From: Paracoccus sp. UBA889
GTDB lineage: Bacteria > Pseudomonadota > Alphaproteobacteria > Rhodobacterales > Rhodobacteraceae
Assembly: GCA_002294185.1 (NCBI GenBank)
Contig: DBFD01000073.1
Coordinates: 1-64,000 of the forward strand
DNA length: 64,000 bases
Direction of reading: 5' to 3'
This document shows positions 56,707 through 64,000 of this stretch, one piece after another (the first letter of the stretch is position 1; every line of letters starts with the position of its first letter). A model generated the notes under the pieces. It made no database searches. It was given only the letters and a program-made list of their open reading frames with translations, and had not been told where the DNA came from. A program made the translations under genes and the position numbers.

Positions 56707-57756
56707 TCAGTTGCCCCAGACCCGCGCCAGCAGGGAAATCCAGTTTTCACCGGCGATCTTGCGAATCAAGGCGTCGCCATAGCCATGCGCCTCCATCGCG
56801 CGGATCAGGGCGGGCAGGGCGGCCGCGTCGGCCAGTTCCTCGGGCATCAGCGCACCGTCGAAATCCGAACCCAGGCCGACTCCGTCCTCGCCCAGGACCG
56901 CCAGCAGGCGATCGAGATGGCGCAGGATCGTATCAAAGCCCTTTAACGGCAGCCGCTTGCCGTCCTCGCGCAGAAAGCTGGAGGCATAGTTCAGCCCGAC
57001 CAGCCCGCCGCTGTCGCGGATGACCTGCAACTGGCGGTCGGTCAGGTTGCGGGCCGAGGGGCAGATAGCATGCACGCAGCTGTGGCTGGCTACCAGCGGC
57101 GCGTCGGACAGGCGTGCCACATCATCGAACCCGGCCTCGTTCAGATGCGACAGATCCAGCATGATCCGCAAGACGTTGCATTCGCGGACCAGATCGCGCC
57201 CCTGCGGTGTCAGTCCCGCGCCGATATCGGGGCCGGCCGGATAGGCAAAGGGCACGCCTTCACCGTAGGCCGTGGGCCGCGACCAGACCGGTCCCAGCGA
57301 TCGCAGTCCCGCCGCGTGCCACAGATGCAGCGCATCCATGTCGCGGATCGCTTCGGCCCCCTCCATGTGCATGACCGCGGCGAAGCGATTTTCGGCGATC
57401 GCGCGGCGCAGACCGGTGGCGCTGGTCACGACCTCCAGCGTGCCGGTGCGTTCCAGCATCTTCAGTGCCGCCGCCTGCCGGAAGGCGAATGGCAGGGCGC
57501 TGTCATGCGCGATCTCGTCGGGCAGCGGCAGGTGAAAGGGCGGATCCTGCATCAGCGCGATGGATTCGACATCATTGGGATTGGCGGGCGAAGGCACCCA
57601 GAGAGCGAAAAATCCGCCGACCAGCCCGCCCGCCCTGGCGCGTGGCAGATCCAGATGGCCGGTCCCGTCGCCTTCCAGCCAGATCCGCGCCCCGTCCTCG
57701 CCCGCCGCGACGACGCGCTGGATGAAATCGTTGTGACCATCGAACACCGGGATCAT
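56707..57756 (-). CDS. Membrane dipeptidase (M19 family)
   Basis: The 349-residue protein has the M19 metal motif PVFDGHND (residues 3-10), with further ligands in MHMEGAEAI, the SHSCVHAICP block and the VGLGSDFDGA motif near the end. This is the renal-dipeptidase-like zinc enzyme fold. The start at 57756 is placed by AGGAGG, 6 bases upstream. No signal peptide is seen despite the family name. The substrate is unknown. Confidence 0.93.
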   Translation of the reverse strand: MIPVFDGHNDFIQRVVAAGEDGARIWLEGDGTGHLDLPRARAGGLVGGFFALWVPSPANPNDVESIALMQDPPFHLPLPDEIAHDSALPFAFRQAAALKMLERTGTLEVVTSATGLRRAIAENRFAAVMHMEGAEAIRDMDALHLWHAAGLRSLGPVWSRPTAYGEGVPFAYPAGPDIGAGLTPQGRDLVRECNVLRIMLDLSHLNEAGFDDVARLSDAPLVASHSCVHAICPSARNLTDRQLQVIRDSGGLVGLNYASSFLREDGKRLPLKGFDTILRHLDRLLAVLGEDGVGLGSDFDGALMPEELADAAALPALIRAMEAHGYGDALIRKIAGENWISLLARVWGN

Positions 57757-57894
57757 GCAATGCCTCCTTTGCCGCCCGCGCCGACCATGCACCCTGGCGC
57801 GAGCGCCGGCAATGCCGCGCAGTTGCCACTTTGCGTGCTGCGGATTTCCCCCTAGGCTGGGCGCCGGGATGCGTCAGCAGAGGAGGGGCCAGCC

Positions 57895-58218
57895 ATGCCC
57901 GATATCAGGACCGAATTCGACGGCCAGACCGTGATCACCACCTTCGAGGTGACGCCCGGCAGCGCGCAGGACGTGCTTGAGATGCTGACCGCCGCCTGGG
58001 ATCAGGTGATCCGCCGGCAACCCGGCTTCATCGCCGGCGCGGTTCACCTGAACGACGCGCAGACCCGGATCGCCACCTATTCGCAGTGGCGCGACCGCAA
58101 GGATTATCAGGCGATGCTGCGTAGCGACGAGATGCGTCGCCGCAACCGCGAGATCCATGCGATGTGCAAAAGCTTCGAGCCGGTGATGTACGAGGTTCAG
58201 GCAGTTTTCGGCGATTGA
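57895..58218 (+). CDS. ABM-fold (antibiotic biosynthesis monooxygenase-like) protein
   Basis: The 107-residue protein has the ferredoxin-like fold pattern of the ABM family: VITTFEVTPGSAQDVLEMLTAAWDQVIRRQPGFIAGAVHL and TRIATYSQWRDRKDYQAMLRSDE. Such proteins include small heme-binding or quinone-monooxygenase relatives, but no catalytic residue stands out. Function unknown. It stands before the ParA gene in the same direction. Confidence 0.82.
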   Translation: MPDIRTEFDGQTVITTFEVTPGSAQDVLEMLTAAWDQVIRRQPGFIAGAVHLNDAQTRIATYSQWRDRKDYQAMLRSDEMRRRNREIHAMCKSFEPVMYEVQAVFGD

Positions 58219-58298
58219 TGTCGCGGCCCGCAAGATAGCCCGTGCAATCGCTGAACCGGCCCGATACGTTTTGGAAAGCGCGTGACGAGGAGGCAGCG

Positions 58299-58934
58299 AT
58301 GGCAGGCAGGATCATCACCGTCGCCCAGCAGAAGGGCGGCTCGGGGAAAACCACCCTGGCGATCAATCTGGCCGTGTGCCTGCATCAGCGCGGCCATTCC
58401 GTCGCCCTGGTCGATACCGATCCGCAAGGCAGCATGGGCCGCTGGTTCATCGAGCGGCTTCAGGCGCAGGGCGAGGACGAGGCCATGGATTTCTCGACCT
58501 CATCGGCCTGGGGGGCCAGCTACGAATCCGAGAAGCTGAAGAAGCGTTTCGATTACGTGATCGTGGACACGCCGCCCAAGATCGACAGTGACCTGCGCCC
58601 CGCGCTTCGGGTCGCCGATCTGGTTCTGGTTCCGGTCGCCACCAGCCATGTCGATCTGTGGGCGACCGAGGGTGTGCTGGATCTGGCGCGGCGCGAGAAA
58701 TCGCCGGTTCTGGTGGTGCTGAACCGGGTCCGGCCGCATACGCGCCTGTCGGTCGAGGTGGCCCGGAAGGCGGCCGATCTGGGCGCCGATGTGGCCGGCA
58801 CGCAGGTCGCCAACCGCGTCGCCTATGCCGAGACGCTGGGCCAGGGCCTCGGCGTTGCCGAACGCGCCCGAAACGGCGTGGCGCGCGACGAGATGGCCGC
58901 GCTGACGGACGAGGTTCTGGCCGCTTTCGGCTGA
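58299..58934 (+). CDS. Orphan ParA/MinD-type ATPase
   Basis: The 211-residue protein has the deviant Walker A QQKGGSGKTTLAINLA near the N-terminus, the Walker A' region VALVDTDPQGS, and DYVIVDTPPKIDSDLR (Walker B). Short ParA proteins without a helix-turn-helix are used for protein or chemoreceptor positioning as well as for DNA. No parB or chemotaxis gene is adjacent. The ATG at 58299 is set by AGGAGG; the extended frame from 58242 is not supported. Confidence 0.92.
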   Translation: MAGRIITVAQQKGGSGKTTLAINLAVCLHQRGHSVALVDTDPQGSMGRWFIERLQAQGEDEAMDFSTSSAWGASYESEKLKKRFDYVIVDTPPKIDSDLRPALRVADLVLVPVATSHVDLWATEGVLDLARREKSPVLVVLNRVRPHTRLSVEVARKAADLGADVAGTQVANRVAYAETLGQGLGVAERARNGVARDEMAALTDEVLAAFG

Positions 58935-58949
58935 GAATTGCGCCGGCGG

Positions 58950-59687
58950 TCACACTGGCAGGATGGCGGGTCCATCCGGCGTCTCGATGCGACGCGCGGT
59001 GATGCCGAAGGCCCGGTTCAGCAGCGCGTCGTCCAGCACCCGGTCGGGCGGGCCGTCGGCCAGGATGCGGCCCTCGGCCAGAAGGACCAGCCTGCTGCAG
59101 AAGCGGGCGGCAAGGCCCAGATCGTGAATCGAGGTCAGGATGCCCCGGCCCCCGGACGCCAGATCGCGGAACAGGCGCAGGCAGGCCAGTTGCTGTGCCG
59201 GATCGAGACCGGCGATGGGTTCGTCCGCAATCAGAAGGGGGGTGTCCTGGGCCAGCGCCCGCGCGACCAGGACGCGGTTCTGTTCCCCCCCGGACAGGCG
59301 CAGCGCGGTGCGTTTGCGGAACGGTGCAAGGCCCATGCGCGCGATGGCGGCCTCGATGGCGTCGCGGTCGGCGGCGCTGCGGCCGCCGCCGGGCCAGGGA
59401 ATGCGCCCAAGCGCGATCAGATCCTCGACGCTGACGGGCCAGGCGATTTCGCGCGATTGGGGCAGAAAGGCGGCCGCGCGGGCCCGATCGCGCGCCGTCA
59501 TCGAGGCCAGCGAGGACGCGCCGCTGAAGGGGATCAGATCCAGCGCGGCCTCCATCAGCGTGGATTTTCCGGCACCGTTGGGGCCGATCAGCCCGACCAC
59601 CTCGCCCTCTTGCAAGGTCAGGTCGATGCCGCGCAGCACCGGGCGATTGCGACGGGTGACGGCAAGGTTCGCAAGCGCCAGCAGCAT
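58950..59687 (-). CDS. btuD: Cobalamin (or siderophore) ABC transporter ATP-binding protein
   Basis: The 245-residue ATPase has Walker A GPNGAGKSTLMEA, the Q-loop FLPQSREIAWPVSV, the signature RLSGGEQNRVLVARALA, and Walker B LLIADEPIAGLDP. The cobalamin riboswitch upstream of the first gene of this run supports vitamin B12 as the substrate. It starts one base into the btuC stop (TGATG). It is the last gene of the run and converges with parA. Confidence 0.88.
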   Translation of the reverse strand: MLLALANLAVTRRNRPVLRGIDLTLQEGEVVGLIGPNGAGKSTLMEAALDLIPFSGASSLASMTARDRARAAAFLPQSREIAWPVSVEDLIALGRIPWPGGGRSAADRDAIEAAIARMGLAPFRKRTALRLSGGEQNRVLVARALAQDTPLLIADEPIAGLDPAQQLACLRLFRDLASGGRGILTSIHDLGLAARFCSRLVLLAEGRILADGPPDRVLDDALLNRAFGITARRIETPDGPAILPV

Positions 59688-60673
59688 CAGACGCGCCCCC
59701 CGCTGCGGGTTTTCCAGATCAGGTGCAGGAACAGCGGCGCACCGACGATGGCGGTCAGGACGCCCAGTTTCAGATCGCGTTCGGGCAGGATCAGACGCAC
59801 CGCGACATCGGCCGCCAGCAGCAGGATCGCCCCGCCAAGCGCCGAGGCCGCCAGCAGGACCGAGGGGCGCGCGCCGACCCAGGGCCGCATGACGTGGGGA
59901 ACGACAAGGCCGACGAAACCGATCGCGCCCGCCACCGCCGTGGCCGGACCGACGATCAGCGCGACGCCCGCGATCATCCGCCAGCGCAGCCACGGAGGCG
60001 AGACGCCCATCGCCGCCGCCGCGCCTTCGCCAAGGGTCAGCGCATCCAGCGGCCGCCCCGCCGACAGGATCAGCGCCGCGCCCAGCAGCATGGGCGGCAG
60101 GACCAGCCAGACATGCACCATCGAGCGATCGGCCAGCGATCCCATCAGCCAGAACACGATCTCGTTGGCGGCGTAGGGATTGGGCGACAGGTTCAAAACC
60201 AGCGCCGTGCCCGCCCCCGCCAGCGCCGAGATGGCGACGCCGGCAAGGATCAGCGTCACCGAACCTCCGCGCGGCCCGGCCAGCGCCACCAGCAGGCCGA
60301 CGCCCATGGCCGCTCCGGCCAGCGCCACCAGCGGCAGCGCCAGCGGGGCAGATAGCGACAGCCCGGTCTGGATCGCGATCACCGCGCCAAGTGCCGCCAT
60401 GCCCGACACGCCGATCAACCCCGGCTCGGCCAGCGGGTTGCGCAGATAGCCTTGCAGGGCCGCGCCCGTCAGCCCGAGTCCGCTGCCGATCAGCAGCCCC
60501 AGCATGGCCCGCGGCAGGCGGATTTCGCGCATCACGATGGGCGCCGGGCCTTCGCCGCCGAACATCAGCGCCGACAGGCCGCGCCACGCGCCCAGCCCCG
60601 CCGGACCGGTCAGCAGCGAAACCAGGAAAAGCGCGGTGGCGAGAACAGCGAGGATGACGAAAAGAGGCTTCAT
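59687..60673 (-). CDS. btuC: Cobalamin ABC transporter permease (BtuC-like)
   Basis: The 328-residue protein has about ten membrane segments and the FecCD/BtuC hallmarks: LRLPR-like entry (IRLPRAMLGLLIGSGLGLTGAALQGYLRNPLAEPGLIGVSGMAALGA) and the C-terminal GAIGFVGLVVPHVMRPWVG. The start at 60673 overlaps the btuF stop by 4 bases. An extension upstream lacks membrane segments. Confidence 0.9.
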   Translation of the reverse strand: MKPLFVILAVLATALFLVSLLTGPAGLGAWRGLSALMFGGEGPAPIVMREIRLPRAMLGLLIGSGLGLTGAALQGYLRNPLAEPGLIGVSGMAALGAVIAIQTGLSLSAPLALPLVALAGAAMGVGLLVALAGPRGGSVTLILAGVAISALAGAGTALVLNLSPNPYAANEIVFWLMGSLADRSMVHVWLVLPPMLLGAALILSAGRPLDALTLGEGAAAAMGVSPPWLRWRMIAGVALIVGPATAVAGAIGFVGLVVPHVMRPWVGARPSVLLAASALGGAILLLAADVAVRLILPERDLKLGVLTAIVGAPLFLHLIWKTRSGGRV

Positions 60674-61476
60674 TCCAACCCTTCGACGGCGCGCAGGATG
60701 AAAGGCGTGCCACAGACCCAGTCGCGATCGGTGACATCGGCTCTGCGATCCGTCGCCTCGGACAGCGCGGGATGGTCCAGGATGGCCTCGCTTCGTGATC
60801 TTCCCGGCCATCGCGCGCCCGTGATGAGGCGGTCGGGCTGCGACATGACCAACAACTCCAGCGGCAGCGGCGCGGTATTCTCGATGCCGTAATCGCTGGC
60901 GATGTTGCGATACCCCGCTGCGTCCAGGATCTCGCCCGCCAGCGTGCCGCGACCCGAGGTGAAGCCATTCGCATAATACAGGGCGGCGCGGTCGCGGCCC
61001 GGAGCACGGCGCAGCGCGGCGAGGCGGGCGTCGAAATCCGCGATCACGGTTCGGGCGCGGGATTCGCGTCCCAGCAGCGCGCCGATCCCGGCGATCTCGT
61101 CGCGAATGGCGGCGATGCTTTCGGCGGGGTCGCGGACCTCGACCCGGATTCCCAGCCGGCGCAGCATGGAGACCGTCGCCGAGGATGCGAACTGGCCCGC
61201 GATGACCAGGTCCGGGCGCATCAGATAGATTTCCTCGGCCCGGCCATAATTCACGTCATAGGCCTGCGCCGCGTCCGCCATCGGCGACATGCGCGGATCC
61301 TGCGCCAGATCGCTGACCGAAATCAGCTGGCCCGGCGCGGCCAGCAACATCGCAACCTGGTCGGTGCACAGATTCATCGATACCACCCGCCGCGGCGCTG
61401 CCACGGCGGGCAGAGCCGCAACCAGAAGCGCCGCCGCCGCGCATATCAGGTCAGAAATCCGCACGCAGCCCAACAT
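60670..61476 (-). CDS. btuF: Periplasmic cobalamin-binding protein (BtuF-like)
   Basis: The 268-residue protein has a signal peptide (about 1-25) and a class III substrate-binding fold with RRVVSMNLCTDQVAMLL, RPDLVIAGQFASSA and the closing VCGTPFILRAVEGL. It should carry B12 to BtuC. The start is uncertain: ATG 61476 gives 268 aa; a GTG at 61464 is nearer to the btuB stop (61451). Both overlap the end of btuB, so coupling is likely. Confidence 0.85.
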   Translation of the reverse strand: MLGCVRISDLICAAAALLVAALPAVAAPRRVVSMNLCTDQVAMLLAAPGQLISVSDLAQDPRMSPMADAAQAYDVNYGRAEEIYLMRPDLVIAGQFASSATVSMLRRLGIRVEVRDPAESIAAIRDEIAGIGALLGRESRARTVIADFDARLAALRRAPGRDRAALYYANGFTSGRGTLAGEILDAAGYRNIASDYGIENTAPLPLELLVMSQPDRLITGARWPGRSRSEAILDHPALSEATDRRADVTDRDWVCGTPFILRAVEGLE

Positions 61477-63259
61477 AGACGGCCCGGTCGGACGTGCCAT
61501 AGCCCTGGTTCTGCTGATATTCGCGGTCGAGCACATTCTCGACCCGCAGATAGACGTCGGCACCATTCGGCAGCGGATGGCTGGCGGTCAGATCCAGCGT
61601 CGCGAAGCTGGCCATGTCGCGCGGGCGATCGGCCTCGACATGCAGGGACATTCCGGCCCTGGTGCCGGCGGCGACTTCGGTCTCGGCGCCAAGGTTCAGA
61701 ACGTGGCGGGGTGCCTCGGCCCAATCTGTCGTGGCAGCGTTGTCGGTATAGGTATAGGAACCCCGAATCGCGGTGGCCGCGCCGATGGCCCAGCGACCAT
61801 CCAGTTCGATCCCGCGCCGACGCGACTGGCCCTGGACCTGTGCATAGCAACCGAAAAGCTGGCCGCATGCTGTGGCATCGGCATCGAAGCCGATCAGGTT
61901 CTCGGCCTGAAGCCAAAAGGCGGTGGCGCGCAGATAGCTGTCATCGCCCCAGCGTTTCTCGACCCCGATCTCGGCGGTGCGGCTTTCCTCTCGATCCAGC
62001 CCGGCATCGCCGTAGGGGCCGAACAACTCATAGAGCGAGGGCGCACGAAAGCCGGTTCCGATGGCGGCGCGGACCAGCAGGTCCGGCCGTGCCCGCCAGA
62101 CGGCCGAGACCCGGCCCGAGGTGAAGCCGCCAAAGCGCGAATGATCGTCACGACGCAGCGAGGCGCTGAGATCGATATCGCTGCCGATCGGGGCGTCAAC
62201 TTCGGCAAAGACCCCGCTGATGCGGCTGTCGCCCATGCCATCGGCCTTCTCTTTCTCGGTATCGGCGCCAAGGATCGCGCGTGCGCCGGTCGTGCCCAGG
62301 TCGGTCGCGCCCTGCCATGACACCTTGGTGCGGGACCCGATGAAGGGCGTTTCGACGCCGTTCGACCAGCTTCTCCGGTCGATCCGATAGCGGGTCAGGG
62401 CAAGGCTTTGATCGATGGATCCGGTCGTGACCTCGGCGAAGGCGCGCAGGCCGTAGGATTTGCGGGTGGTGTATTCGTCGCCCGGCGTGCCGGTCATGTC
62501 GCCGCCGAATTCGTCGAATTCGGCGCGGCTCTTGTCCCAGAAGCCGTTGATGCCGACCTTGCCGCCATTTTGCAGCTCTCGCGCGGCATAGAAGGACAGG
62601 CGCGATGCGTTGTAGCTGTCGGTCTCGAAGTTGCCGTCGTTTTCGTCGCGGGCGGAAAATCCCTGGCTGGTCACGCGGCTGGCGGTGAAGGCCAGGTCCG
62701 TGCCGTCACGGCGCAGAGCCGCGCCGTAGCTTGCGGCGAAGGTCTGGTATTGGCCGGCCTCGATGGCGAAATTCTGGCGCAATCCGTCCTCGGTCGGGCG
62801 CATGGTGTCGATCGACAACACGCCGGCGATGGCGCGCGATCCGTAAAGCGCCGATTGCGTGCCGCGCAGCAATTCGATCCGGCCGACGCCGGCCGTGATC
62901 AGTCCGCCGATATCGAAATAGGGCTGGCCCGCCGCCGGGTCCGAAACGTCGATTCCGTCGATCAGGACCGGCGTATATTCGGGCGGTGCGCCGCGCACCT
63001 GAAGCGCGCCGGTCGTGCCCAGCGGCCCGGACTGGCGGATCGCCACGCCGGGCAGTTCGGCGATGCTGTCGGCGATCGGCTGGGCGGTGCGATCGGCCAG
63101 CGCGGCCGCACCGATTACCGAAACCGAACTGCCAGAGCGACCGATTTCGGTCTGCTCGCGATTGGCGGTCAGGGTGATTTCCGGCAATACATACGGCGTC
63201 TGCTGGCCAAGGGCGGGGGGGGCGGCGGCGATTGCGGCCAGGATGGCTAGGCGTTTCAT
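61451..63259 (-). CDS. btuB: TonB-dependent cobalamin receptor (BtuB-like)
   Basis: The 602-residue outer-membrane protein has a signal peptide (1-18), a plug domain with GAAALADRTAQPIADSIAELPGVAI and VLIDGIDVSDP, and a beta-barrel ending in the C-terminal aromatic residue (LRADF). The region after the signal (VLPEITLTANREQ) is in the place of the TonB box. It is the first gene of the run btuB-btuF-btuC-btuD, and a cobalamin riboswitch lies in its leader. Confidence 0.92.
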   Translation of the reverse strand: MKRLAILAAIAAAPPALGQQTPYVLPEITLTANREQTEIGRSGSSVSVIGAAALADRTAQPIADSIAELPGVAIRQSGPLGTTGALQVRGAPPEYTPVLIDGIDVSDPAAGQPYFDIGGLITAGVGRIELLRGTQSALYGSRAIAGVLSIDTMRPTEDGLRQNFAIEAGQYQTFAASYGAALRRDGTDLAFTASRVTSQGFSARDENDGNFETDSYNASRLSFYAARELQNGGKVGINGFWDKSRAEFDEFGGDMTGTPGDEYTTRKSYGLRAFAEVTTGSIDQSLALTRYRIDRRSWSNGVETPFIGSRTKVSWQGATDLGTTGARAILGADTEKEKADGMGDSRISGVFAEVDAPIGSDIDLSASLRRDDHSRFGGFTSGRVSAVWRARPDLLVRAAIGTGFRAPSLYELFGPYGDAGLDREESRTAEIGVEKRWGDDSYLRATAFWLQAENLIGFDADATACGQLFGCYAQVQGQSRRRGIELDGRWAIGAATAIRGSYTYTDNAATTDWAEAPRHVLNLGAETEVAAGTRAGMSLHVEADRPRDMASFATLDLTASHPLPNGADVYLRVENVLDREYQQNQGYGTSDRAVYVGLRADF

Positions 63260-63392
63260 GATGTCCCTTCCGGGTCGCCCGGACGGATGCCGGGGCGGGA
63301 TGCGGTCTGTCCGGAAGGGCTTTCCGGACGGCGAACATCACCACAACGGACGATCCGTCAAGCACATGCGCCCCGCATGTCCTTGGGGTGAT

Positions 63393-63572
63393 CGCCTGGG
63401 CAGGTCTCCTGGCTTGCGGGTCAAGGCTTGGCCGGGCCTTCCCATCCGCGAATTCGGCGGACAGTGGCATTCTCCGGCCTCGCTCTCCGCTGACAGTTGC
63501 GGGGGCAGCCGCGGAATTGCACCGCGTTCCCTTTTCACCGGGCGCGAACCCGGAACCGAGGCAGCCCGGGGC
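63393..63572 (-). promoter_or_regulatory. Cobalamin riboswitch in the btuB leader
   Basis: Reading the minus strand, the hallmark pieces are in order: GGGAACGCGGTGCAATTCC, GCTGCCCCCGCAACTG, GCCACTG, GGGAAGG and the B12 box AAGCCAGGAGACCTGCC. All of these are the conserved parts of the adenosylcobalamin riboswitch. A short stem, ACATGCG-GGG-CGCATGT, follows within the next 25 bases and may be part of the expression platform. It should switch off btuB when B12 is plentiful. The remaining 130 bases to btuB hold no other gene. Confidence 0.93.
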
Positions 63573-63610
63573 ATAGCCGATCGGGCCGTCGCGGCGCAAG
63601 GAATTTCGCC

Positions 63611-64000
63611 TCAGGCGGGCAGCGAGGCGACCCACTCGGGCACGATCCGCGAGGCCGGGCCCAGAATCTGGCGGTCGAAGTCCGGAGCATTGGCGCCGGC
63701 TTCCAGGTTGAGGGCGACGCATTCCGCGCCCATCCGGGCGGCGTGCCGGGCGAAACCGGCGGCCGGATAGACATTTCCCGACGTTCCGATGGCTGCGAAA
63801 AGGTCGCTATGCGCCAAAGCCTGCCAGATCCGCTGCATGTGACAGGGGATCTCGCCGAACCAGACGATGTCGGGTCGGGTCCGCCTTGCCCCGCAGCCGG
63901 GGCAGCCGTCCTCGGATGTCATCGTCATCGGCGCATCCCAGCACGCCCCGCAGGCGGCACAGCGCGCGCGGCTCAGGCGGCCATGCATGTGGATCACATC
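63611..64000 (-). CDS. NAD-dependent Sir2-family protein deacylase (partial, N-terminus beyond the window)
   Basis: The last 130 codons of a sirtuin are present. They include the catalytic His in VIHMHGRL, the four zinc cysteines of CAACG and CPGCG, and RPDIVWFGEIP and AIGTSGNVYPAAGFAR, all Sir2 signatures. The 5' end lies past position 64000, so the full length cannot be given. It is the CobB type; it is not a cobalamin-synthesis enzyme, despite the riboswitch next to it. Confidence 0.93.
   Translation of the reverse strand, partial: DVIHMHGRLSRARCAACGACWDAPMTMTSEDGCPGCGARRTRPDIVWFGEIPCHMQRIWQALAHSDLFAAIGTSGNVYPAAGFARHAARMGAECVALNLEAGANAPDFDRQILGPASRIVPEWVASLPA

Noticed and set aside
63593..64000. 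Sir2-type gene (CobB) as part of cobalamin synthesis
   Set aside because: The CobB name is shared, but the sequence is a sirtuin; the zinc cysteines and catalytic His exclude the cobyrinate amidase meaning.

Overview
The window is a chromosomal stretch of an alphaproteobacterium, most likely a Rhodobacteraceae member close to Paracoccus. This rests on the following: high GC; an S10/spc/alpha ribosomal block that ends rpsM-rpsK-rpoA-rplQ without rpsD; a BztABCD amino-acid transporter; a C4-pathway 5-aminolevulinate synthase; CckA; an Atp12-type F1 assembly chaperone; a VPLPA-type C-terminal sorting motif; and an SOS box of the direct-repeat GAAC-N7-GAAC kind in front of recA. Nothing looks like a prophage, insertion sequence, plasmid backbone or CRISPR array. 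Most of the sequence is core genome. Family assignments are made by reading the translated sequences; no database search was run.

Layout. 1-16456: leader with a sigma70-like promoter and a terminator-like hairpin, then rpsJ to rpmD, a lone antisense gene for a secreted VPLPA-CTERM protein (9870-10562), then rplO-secY-adk and rpsM-rpsK-rpoA-rplQ. 16416-17982: a LuxR/LuxI quorum-sensing pair and a small divergent ORF. 18043-22174: rarA, crcB, an RluA-family pseudouridine synthase, a HAD phosphatase and an Atp12 chaperone, the last four joined by 4-base overlaps. 22345-26990: bztABCD. 27085-35703 (minus strand): rpmH-rnpA-yidD-ttcA, a degenerate GGDEF/EAL protein, then yidC, a MOSC protein, yihA, argB, an Fe-S protein and a SixA-like phosphatase. 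35967-39164: orphan histidine kinase, tRNA-Arg(ACG), and a fused NAD(P)HX epimerase/dehydratase. 39320-44610: glnB-glnA, an RsmB-like methyltransferase and cckA. 44876-49101: recA, alaS and a DUF1330 protein. 49118-58934: a DUF4177-like protein, gatB, a lytic transglycosylase lipoprotein, an M20 peptidase, hemA, a RodZ-like protein, a dipeptidase, an ABM-fold protein and an orphan ParA ATPase. 58950-63572 (minus): btuB-btuF-btuC-btuD behind a cobalamin riboswitch. 63611 to the end: a Sir2 deacylase cut by the window edge.

Regulation that can be read directly: a cobalamin riboswitch on btuB, the SOS box on recA, an FNR/FnrL-type box on hemA, a TTAA-N7-TTAA CtrA-type box just before cckA, and a second GTTC-N7-GTTC repeat before the EAL gene. 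Several clean intrinsic terminators are present (after rpmD, rplQ, glnA and recA).

The most unusual point is the interruption of the normally unbroken rpmD-rplO junction. A terminator, an antisense gene for a secreted protein, a gene-free spacer and a fresh promoter sit there. Secondary points of interest are the possible attenuator in the S10 leader, a probably leaderless luxR-type transcript, and the possible links of cckA to CtrA and of the c-di-GMP phosphodiesterase to LexA.
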